Positions 1-5,286 of a stretch of DNA of 5,286 bases are shown piece after piece (position 1 is the first letter of the stretch; every line of letters starts with the position of its first letter). Position numbers and translations under genes: made by a program. The DNA comes from a bacterium TMED198 (GTDB taxonomy: Bacteria > Fidelibacterota > Marinisomatia > SCGC-AAA003-L08 > D37C17), in NCBI GenBank assembly GCA_002170735.1, contig NHIV01000070.1:3026-8311 (forward strand). The letters are read 5' to 3'. The notes under the pieces are model-generated. The model searched no databases. It was not told where the DNA came from and saw only the letters and a program-made list of their open reading frames with translations.

Positions 1-1292
1 GATCTAATCAGAGTCATATTAAATCATTGCTAGATATTGAAGGTATATCAATTGATTTAGTTGTAGTTAATTTTTACCCGTTTGAAGAATTTTCAAAAAA
101 AAATTTACCATTGGATGAGTTAGTTAATTACGTTGATATTGGAGGCCCATCAATGATTCGGGCTGCAGCAAAAAATTACAAGTCTTGTATACCAATTTGC
201 AATTCTTCACTTTACAATATTTTTATTGAAAAGTTTGAGAGTTCAAATGGAGATTTGAAAGATATAGATAGGCGTTTTTTTTTGAAAGAAGCTTTTAAAG
301 AAACAAGTAAATACGATCTATATATTTCTAGTGTTCTGTCAAAGAATGAAAGTGATGGTATACCTGATTCTATTAACTTATCTTTGGACTTAACAAAAAC
401 TTTACGTTATGGAGAAAACCCTCATCAAAAAGCAGCTTTCTATATTGAAAATAATAAGACTATTACAAAGCATCAAGGTAAGAATTTGTCATATAATAAC
501 TACCTCGATATTGAATCTGCATGGTCAATTGTATCAGATTTTTCTGATGCTTGCTGTGTAATTATTAAACATTCAAATCCTTGTGGTTTTGCTGTAAATG
601 ATGATTTATCTTTGGCTTTTGAGGATGCCTGCAAGTCTGATCCTATTAGTTTTTTTGGTGGAATAGTTGGCTTTAATTCAGAGGTGGATAGTAGTTTGGC
701 AGAAAAATTAGCTATACCATTTTTAGAATGTATTATTGCCCCATCATTTTCTGATAAGGCATTAGAAATTTTTAAAAATAAAAAAAACTTAAGAATAATC
801 ACACCTAATTCAAAGTCCATATCTTATAAATATTCATTAAGGTCTACATTGGGAGGATTCTTATATCAAGAAAGAGATTTATATCATTGTGGAAGCAATG
901 AATTTAAAGTTGTAACTAAAACTCATCCTTCTTCTAATGAAATGGATGCTGTAAAATTAGGCTGGAAATTAGTTAAGTATGTTAAATCTAATGCTATTAT
1001 TATTAATAATAATAGTAGTCTACTCGGGACAGGTGCAGGGCAGATGTCTAGAGTTGATTCAGTTAAAATTGCTATTGGGAAAGCAACTGAATTTAGCTTA
1101 AATTTAGATCATTCAATTATGGCTTCAGATGCGTTTTTTCCCTTTCCTGATTCTTTAGATTTGGCAAGTGAAGCTGGTGTGAAGTGTATAGTTCAGCCTG
1201 GGGGATCAATAAAAGATGGTGAAATTATTGCAAGGGCTGATGAATTGGGTATTTCAATGTTATTTACAGGTAAAAGGCATTTTCTTCATTAA
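1..1292 (+). CDS. purH: PurH, bifunctional AICAR transformylase / IMP cyclohydrolase, 5' end missing
   Basis: Catalyses the last two steps of IMP synthesis in the cytoplasm: formylation of AICAR by 10-formyl-tetrahydrofolate, then ring closure of FAICAR to IMP. The frame is open from the left edge (first full codon at base 3) and gives 429 residues. The family has about 510-530, so about 80-100 N-terminal residues lie outside the window. A TTG at 27 is in frame but is not the start, because homology-like sequence continues upstream of it. The remaining cyclohydrolase part shows VNFYPF (Tyr codon 75-77), VDIGG (Asp 135-137) and AAAKN (Lys 171-173), matching residues known to matter for IMP cyclohydrolase. 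The transformylase part begins near RYGENPHQ (405-428). It carries the catalytic Lys-His pair in KHSNPCG (567-572), then FFGGIVGF, LRSTLGG, GAGQMSRVDS, SDAFFPFPDS and the typical C-terminal RHFLH. Both activities look intact in what is visible. It lies 15 bases upstream of mreB with no terminator between. Confidence 0.97.
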   Translation, partial: SNQSHIKSLLDIEGISIDLVVVNFYPFEEFSKKNLPLDELVNYVDIGGPSMIRAAAKNYKSCIPICNSSLYNIFIEKFESSNGDLKDIDRRFFLKEAFKETSKYDLYISSVLSKNESDGIPDSINLSLDLTKTLRYGENPHQKAAFYIENNKTITKHQGKNLSYNNYLDIESAWSIVSDFSDACCVIIKHSNPCGFAVNDDLSLAFEDACKSDPISFFGGIVGFNSEVDSSLAEKLAIPFLECIIAPSFSDKALEIFKNKKNLRIITPNSKSISYKYSLRSTLGGFLYQERDLYHCGSNEFKVVTKTHPSSNEMDAVKLGWKLVKYVKSNAIIINNNSSLLGTGAGQMSRVDSVKIAIGKATEFSLNLDHSIMASDAFFPFPDSLDLASEAGVKCIVQPGGSIKDGEIIARADELGISMLFTGKRHFLH

Positions 1293-1297
1293 AGGGA
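1291..1297 (+). promoter_or_regulatory. Shine-Dalgarno-like site for mreB
   Basis: The purine-rich AAAGGGA sits in the 15-base gap after purH, about 10 bases before the mreB ATG at 1308. It begins inside the purH stop codon. It is the only convincing ribosome-binding sequence in the window; mreC, mreD and mrdA have none. This fits strong independent translation of MreB, which is needed in far greater amounts than its partners. Confidence 0.6.
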
Positions 1298-1307
1298 TAT
1301 AAGCTAT

Positions 1308-2330
1308 ATGTTTTCAAAATTTCAAAATTTATTAACTGGCGATGTAGCTATTGATTTAGGTACAGCAAATACTGTTATTTGGATGAAAGGTAATGGAATA
1401 GTCCTTAATGAACCCTCCATTGTATCAAGAGATGTTGTAAGTGGTGAAATTATTGCTGTTGGGCATGAGGCAAAAGAGATGTTGGGTCGAACGCACAGTG
1501 GTATAGAGACTGTTAGACCACTTAAAGATGGAGTAATTGCAGATTACAAAATGACAGATGCAATGATTGGTGGGTTTATAAGAAAGATTAATTTGAGTAG
1601 AATTTCTAGACCTCGAATGGTAATTTGCGTTCCTTCAGGAGTGACAGATGTTGAACAGCGATCTGTTGCAGAAGCTGCTCTTCATGCAAATGCAAGCGAG
1701 GTTTATTTGATTGATGAGCCAATGGCTGCTGCTATAGGTATAGGTATTGACGTAGGGGCGCCATATGGGAATATGATTGTTGATATAGGAGGTGGTACAA
1801 CTGAAATAGCTGTTATCTCTCTTAATGGGATTGGGACGCTTCAAACAATGAAAATTGCTGGAGATGAGCAAACTCATGCTATAAAGGGCTGGTTTAAAGA
1901 GCAGCACAAATTAGAAATTGGAGAAAGAACAGCTGAGAAGATAAAATGCTCAGTAGGTTCTGCTCTTAGAACAAAAGGGAAGCTTATTCAGGTTAAAGGA
2001 AGGGATCAAATAACAGGCATTCCAAAAACAATTGAAGTTTCTTCAGATGAAATCAGGCAAGCCTTGAATAGCACTGTATCTGAAATAACAAATGCGATTA
2101 GAAATGCTCTTGATAAGACTCCTCCAGAACATGCTTCTGATATTATAGATTATGGAATAATTTTAACAGGAGGTGGGTCACTTTTAAAAGATTTGGACGT
2201 TCACATTAAAAATAAAACTGGTCTTCCTGTGCATGTAGCAGAAGATCCCCTTTATTCTGTAGTAAAAGGGTCAGGCATGGTCCTTGAAAATTTAAAAAAA
2301 TATAAAGAAGTAATTATCTACAATACTTAA
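1308..2330 (+). CDS. mreB: MreB, actin-like rod shape-determining ATPase
   Basis: Forms ATP-dependent antiparallel filaments on the inner face of the membrane and orients the elongasome around the cell. The 340 residues match the usual family length (about 335-350). A short hydrophobic N-terminus (residues 1-9, with Phe2, Phe5, Leu8, Leu9) resembles the amphipathic membrane-binding helix seen in many MreBs. Actin-fold signatures follow in order: phosphate-1 loop IDLGTANT (15-22), RPLKDGVIAD, VPSGVTDVEQR, IDEPMAAAIG with the conserved Glu at 137, phosphate-2 loop VDIGGGTTE (158-166), GERTAEKIK, and adenosine loop LTGGGSLL (286-293). The end is a typical HVAEDPL...GSG stretch. The ATG is preceded by AAAGGGA. 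The stop at 2328-2330 overlaps the start of mreC by one base. The APYGNM and GRDQITGIPK segments are FCB-like. I see nothing missing and expect a working protein. Confidence 0.98.
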   Translation: MFSKFQNLLTGDVAIDLGTANTVIWMKGNGIVLNEPSIVSRDVVSGEIIAVGHEAKEMLGRTHSGIETVRPLKDGVIADYKMTDAMIGGFIRKINLSRISRPRMVICVPSGVTDVEQRSVAEAALHANASEVYLIDEPMAAAIGIGIDVGAPYGNMIVDIGGGTTEIAVISLNGIGTLQTMKIAGDEQTHAIKGWFKEQHKLEIGERTAEKIKCSVGSALRTKGKLIQVKGRDQITGIPKTIEVSSDEIRQALNSTVSEITNAIRNALDKTPPEHASDIIDYGIILTGGGSLLKDLDVHIKNKTGLPVHVAEDPLYSVVKGSGMVLENLKKYKEVIIYNT

Positions 2331-3112
2331 TGAAATTTTATAAATGGATTATTGATCTCAAAGATCATTTAATTTTTTTAGGGTTACTTTTTTTATCATT
2401 ATTAGTTTTTTTATTTAGAGGATCTCCATCCTCAATTTATATACAAAGTCAAATTTTTTCGGTGTCAAGTTATTTGGGCACACCTTTAAACTCTTACAGT
2501 AAATATCTACTGTCTAATTCAAAGAATAAGCAGCTATCAAAGCAACTAATTACAAAAAACTTAGAATTGTCAAGATTTAAAAAATTTAAAAATGAAAATA
2601 TTAAATTGAAAAAAATGTTGAATTATAAAAGTAATTTTAACAAAGAGTTGCTACTGTCTAGTGCTATTGATGTAGAGCAATTAAAAGGAAGTAATTTGAT
2701 ACAAATTAATTTAGGCTATAAAGATAGTATTAAATTGAATTCATCAATACTAGATCATCAAGGGTTGTTGGGGAAAATTGTTTACGTTGATAAAAATAAA
2801 TCCTTAGCTCAATTAATTTATGATAAAAATTTTCATGTATCTGTTGCTGTTGGAGATGGCATGGCAATGGGGCTTTTTTCACCTTCTAATAGATTCTATG
2901 GAGTGGTAAAAGGTGTAATTAGTAGCGTAGAGATAAATAAAGGAGATTTAGTTTATACTTCTGGAATTTCTGATATTTTTCCAGCAGATATTCCAGTTGC
3001 TGAAGTTGACAGAGTGTACACAAATGAAATCACTTCAATTAGAAATATTTCTGTAAAGATTTTAGGTGATATTAATAATATCAGTTATGTCTTTATATCC
3101 TCAAAAGATTAG
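2330..3112 (+). CDS. mreC: MreC, elongasome scaffold and PBP2 activator
   Basis: A bitopic membrane protein whose periplasmic part assembles into filaments and, in studied bacteria, binds PBP2 and switches it to the active form. The 260-residue protein has a short cytoplasmic N-terminus, one membrane helix at about residues 14-29, and a Lys- and Leu-rich coiled coil at about 60-98 ending in ENIKLKKML. The two beta-barrel lobes follow from about 105 to 257. Family motifs are GLLGKIVYVD, the D.NF.VSVAV segment, GDLVYTSG (205-212) and IFPADIPVAEV. The usual PVG at the last motif reads PVA (Ala224), a small deviation. The ATG shares its A with the mreB stop (TAATG), and no Shine-Dalgarno sequence is visible, so translation is probably coupled to mreB by ribosome re-initiation. 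Length and domain order are normal. Confidence 0.95.
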   Translation: MKFYKWIIDLKDHLIFLGLLFLSLLVFLFRGSPSSIYIQSQIFSVSSYLGTPLNSYSKYLLSNSKNKQLSKQLITKNLELSRFKKFKNENIKLKKMLNYKSNFNKELLLSSAIDVEQLKGSNLIQINLGYKDSIKLNSSILDHQGLLGKIVYVDKNKSLAQLIYDKNFHVSVAVGDGMAMGLFSPSNRFYGVVKGVISSVEINKGDLVYTSGISDIFPADIPVAEVDRVYTNEITSIRNISVKILGDINNISYVFISSKD

Positions 3113-3584
3113 TATGGTTTATTTTGTAATTGCATTCATATTTTTACTTCAATATAATATTCCTCCTTTTTATATAAGTTCTTTCCCCGTAATTCCAGAT
3201 TTATTATTTTCTTTTATACTTTTTTATTCATTTAAATGTAGCAGATCTAAAATACTTGTAGTTGTTTTTTTATTAAGCTTAATTCAAGACTTTCAGATTA
3301 ATTTTGATATAATTGGCAGTGTTACATTTTCCAATTTAATTGCTATCTATATCTTTAGCACAATTTTATTGTTAAAAAATAGTACAGTTAGAAAATTTAT
3401 TTTATATCTAACTATTTTCATCATATTAACTTTTAAGTATTTAATTTTTTATTCAATCTTATCATTTGGAAAAGATATTTCAATCTTTATGATTGCAAAT
3501 GCAATAGTCATTCAGTCTTTTTTAACAATTTCTATTATAGCCATTGTAAATGAAATGATACTGCCCAACAAAATTTTAAAATAA
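3087..3584 (+). CDS. mreD: MreD, integral membrane elongasome subunit
   Basis: A small polytopic membrane protein that works with MreC in the Rod complex; its biochemical role is poorly defined, and the MreC/MreD ratio is thought to tune PBP2 activation. From the ATG at 3087 it has 165 residues, a normal size. It is almost wholly hydrophobic, with about five to six membrane segments (roughly 10-22, 35-49, 56-66, 79-96, 104-126, 132-154). The family hallmarks are the Pro-Asp at 37-38 (VIPDLLFSF) and the Gln-Asp at 67-68 (SLIQDFQINF), followed by a Gly/Ser-Asn helix. The start is uncertain. GTG 3066 would add 7 residues, and ATG 3114, one base after the mreC stop, would remove 9. I chose 3087 because it retains a short basic leader (Lys7) before the first helix. 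None of the three has a good ribosome-binding site. The stop is four bases before mrdA. Confidence 0.9.
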   Translation: MSLYPQKISMVYFVIAFIFLLQYNIPPFYISSFPVIPDLLFSFILFYSFKCSRSKILVVVFLLSLIQDFQINFDIIGSVTFSNLIAIYIFSTILLLKNSTVRKFILYLTIFIILTFKYLIFYSILSFGKDISIFMIANAIVIQSFLTISIIAIVNEMILPNKILK

Positions 3585-3588
3585 TTTC

Positions 3589-5286
3589 ATGAAGAAAACA
3601 GAACCATTAATTACTTTGTTTTATTTTTATCTATTAATATTTTCTGTTTTATGTATAAGATTTTTCTATTTACAGATAAATAAAAATCAATTCTTTGATA
3701 ATAAAGCTTTGGGTAATAGTATTAGAGAAGTTACTCTTTCATCAAATAGAGGTAAAATTCTTGATCGAAGCGGCAAGGTCCTTGTTGATAATTTACCGAC
3801 CTTTAATCTCAGTATTATACCTGCTGGAGTTAATGAAGACTTTAATTATAAAATTTTATCCAAATATCTTGAAATTCCATGGAATCAAATAAAGCAAAGG
3901 ATTGATAAAAATAAGTATTCAATTAATAAGTTTAGACCAATTTTATTTAAGGAACATATTAATTTTCAGTTGAGATCAAAAATTGCTGAAAATAAAAATT
4001 ATTTGCCTGGATTGATATTTTCAGAAATACCTTCAAGGTTTTACCCTCAAAGGTCAAATTTAAGTCATACTTTGGGTTATTTGAGAGAGTCCGATCAATT
4101 ATTTAAAAAGAGCGTTGGATTTAGTGGCCTGGAAAAAGAATATAATGATATACTCATTGGAAAAGATGGATATGAATATCATTTAATTGATATTTATGGC
4201 AGTGATCATGGATTATATAATAATCCACACTTTCAATCAAGATCTTTTCCTAGAAATGGAGACCCAATCAAAATATCAGTATTGGAGGAGCTTCAAGCAT
4301 TCTCTGAAAAGTCTTTAAAATCATATAAAGGGGCAATGGTGTTGACTGATGCTATGACAGGTGAAATTTTAACTTATTGTAGCTTTCCAGACTATGAACT
4401 ATCTTCTTTTATAGGTCCAGTTCCCTTGAAAGTATGGAATAAATGGAATGAAAGCCCAGATAAGCCTCTTTTAAATAGACCCATACAAGGGATGTATTCT
4501 CCTGGTTCAATTTATAAATTGCTTACAGCTATATTTGTGCTTGAAAAAAATATTATAGAGTCTAATAGATCTTTTTATTGCAATGGGTCATATAGATTAG
4601 GAAATAGAGAATTTAAATGCTGGAAGAAAGAGGGTCATCAAGATGTTGACATTCACAAAGCATTAGTTAATTCCTGCAACGTTTACTTCTATAATTTATC
4701 ACACCTAATTGATTATAATGAATTTATTGCTTTTGCTGACTCAATGGGTTTTGGAAGAAAAACAAATATTGATTTAGGAGGAGAGAAAGAAGGCTTGCTG
4801 CCATCTGAAGAATATATGGATAATAAATATGGTCGAAAAAAATGGGGGAAGGGGAACTTGTTGAATTTATGTATAGGACAAGGAGATCTTCTTGTTACAC
4901 CAATACAAATTGTTAATTTCATAAATTTTTTGGCTACAAATAATATTAATGCGACAACGCCACATTTTTATAAATCAAAAAAAAATAATTTAACTTATCC
5001 TTTCATTTCTAATTCAACTCTTAATTTAATCAGCAGATCAATGTTTGATACTGTCAATTCAAAGGATGGCACAGGATTAAATGCAAAATCTAAAATTTTA
5101 AATATTTCTGGAAAAACAGGAACTGTCCAGAACCCTCATGGAGAAGATCATGGTTGGTTTGCAGGTTTTGGAGGTTATTCAGGCTCAATTTACTCTATAG
5201 TTTTGGTTATTGAGCATGGAGGGAAGGGGTCAGTCATTCCATCAATGCTGGCTAAGAAGATTTTTGAGTTTCATTATAAGGTAACT
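3589..5286 (+). CDS. mrdA: PBP2, elongasome peptidoglycan DD-transpeptidase, 3' end cut by window
   Basis: Crosslinks new peptidoglycan strands in the periplasm during side-wall growth, paired with RodA. The frame from ATG 3589 has 566 codons and no stop before the window edge. The final residues resemble the family's last helix, so only a few codons are probably missing. Layout: a membrane anchor at about 7-26; the pedestal domain opening with RGKILDR (54-60); RFYP (150-153) with HTLGYL; and GFSGLEKEY from 177. The transpeptidase domain begins near 240. Its catalytic motifs are SxxK as SIYK (nucleophile Ser307, Lys310), SxN as SCN (362-364) and KTG (509-511), followed by GWFAGF. Class B; PBP2 rather than PBP3/FtsI because of the CW-KKEGH segment (344-350) and the mre context. 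Cys331, Cys344, His350 and Cys363 could bind zinc. It is compact beside the 633-residue E. coli enzyme. No Shine-Dalgarno is seen; it is probably coupled to mreD. Confidence 0.96.
   Translation, partial: MKKTEPLITLFYFYLLIFSVLCIRFFYLQINKNQFFDNKALGNSIREVTLSSNRGKILDRSGKVLVDNLPTFNLSIIPAGVNEDFNYKILSKYLEIPWNQIKQRIDKNKYSINKFRPILFKEHINFQLRSKIAENKNYLPGLIFSEIPSRFYPQRSNLSHTLGYLRESDQLFKKSVGFSGLEKEYNDILIGKDGYEYHLIDIYGSDHGLYNNPHFQSRSFPRNGDPIKISVLEELQAFSEKSLKSYKGAMVLTDAMTGEILTYCSFPDYELSSFIGPVPLKVWNKWNESPDKPLLNRPIQGMYSPGSIYKLLTAIFVLEKNIIESNRSFYCNGSYRLGNREFKCWKKEGHQDVDIHKALVNSCNVYFYNLSHLIDYNEFIAFADSMGFGRKTNIDLGGEKEGLLPSEEYMDNKYGRKKWGKGNLLNLCIGQGDLLVTPIQIVNFINFLATNNINATTPHFYKSKKNNLTYPFISNSTLNLISRSMFDTVNSKDGTGLNAKSKILNISGKTGTVQNPHGEDHGWFAGFGGYSGSIYSIVLVIEHGGKGSVIPSMLAKKIFEFHYKVT

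Noticed and set aside
27..29. TTG as the start of PurH.
   Set aside because: The frame is open to the left edge and the family has about 80-100 more residues upstream, so the gene is cut by the window rather than starting here.
500..820. Open frame of about 106 codons on the minus strand inside purH.
   Set aside because: It lies fully opposite clearly conserved transformylase codons and shows no recognisable domain and no ribosome-binding site; it is a by-product of the coding strand.
1293..1307. Search for a promoter or terminator between purH and mreB.
   Set aside because: The gap is 15 bases, with no inverted repeat or T-run and no room for a promoter; only a ribosome-binding sequence fits.
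1635..1907. Open frame of about 90 codons on the minus strand inside mreB.
   Set aside because: It is opposite the phosphate-2 loop region of MreB, with a Ser/Tyr/Asn/His-rich composition typical of an antisense shadow.
3068..3082. Near-perfect palindrome GATATTA-A-TAATATC at the mreC/mreD overlap.
   Set aside because: A one-base centre cannot form an RNA hairpin loop. The bases encode ordinary Ile-Asn codons at the end of MreC, and such palindromes arise easily in AT-rich sequence. It is not a supported operator or terminator.
3695..3892. Open frame of 65 codons on the plus strand in another frame.
   Set aside because: It lies wholly inside the pedestal region of mrdA, which is read one frame over from ATG 3589 and carries the RGKILDR motif; this short frame is a shadow.
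4713..4922. Open frame of 69 codons on the minus strand.
   Set aside because: It is opposite the transpeptidase domain of mrdA and has no features of its own.

Overview
The window is a compact, very AT-rich stretch (roughly 30% G+C by eye) of a bacterial chromosome. All genes lie on the + strand and almost no bases are non-coding. From left to right it holds the 3' part of purH (purine biosynthesis), then mreB, mreC, mreD and mrdA (PBP2), the core of the cell-elongation machinery (elongasome or Rod complex). The purH frame is already open at the left edge. The mrdA frame has no stop before the right edge, so both end genes are incomplete.

The order purH-mreB-mreC-mreD-mrdA, usually followed by rodA, is a known arrangement in the Fibrobacteres-Chlorobi-Bacteroidetes (FCB) superphylum. 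The MreB sequence has FCB-like stretches (a GIGIDV..P.GNM segment before the phosphate-2 loop, and GRD..TGIPK). It lacks the longer insert I associate with typical Bacteroidota MreB. Together with the AT-rich, streamlined layout and the scarcity of Shine-Dalgarno sites, this suggests a marine FCB-type bacterium, for example a SAR406/Marinimicrobia-like lineage. The phylum is an inference and is not proven here.

Layout: purH (1-1292) is followed after 15 bases by mreB (1308-2330), the only gene with a clear Shine-Dalgarno-like site. mreC (2330-3112) overlaps mreB by one base. mreD (best start 3087, stop 3584) probably overlaps the end of mreC. mrdA starts at 3589, four bases after the mreD stop, and runs to 5286 without a stop. 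No terminator or promoter is evident between any of the genes, so they probably form one transcript with translational coupling.

How they work together: MreB forms membrane-bound actin-like filaments. MreC and MreD link these to the periplasmic synthesis complex, and MreC is known to activate PBP2. PBP2 is the transpeptidase that crosslinks lateral-wall peptidoglycan, working with the glycosyltransferase RodA, which is probably encoded just beyond the window. The presence of all these proteins argues for a rod-shaped or elongating cell with peptidoglycan. I found no mobile element, CRISPR, RNA gene or novel system. The most interesting molecular detail is a probable Cys3-His zinc site in PBP2.
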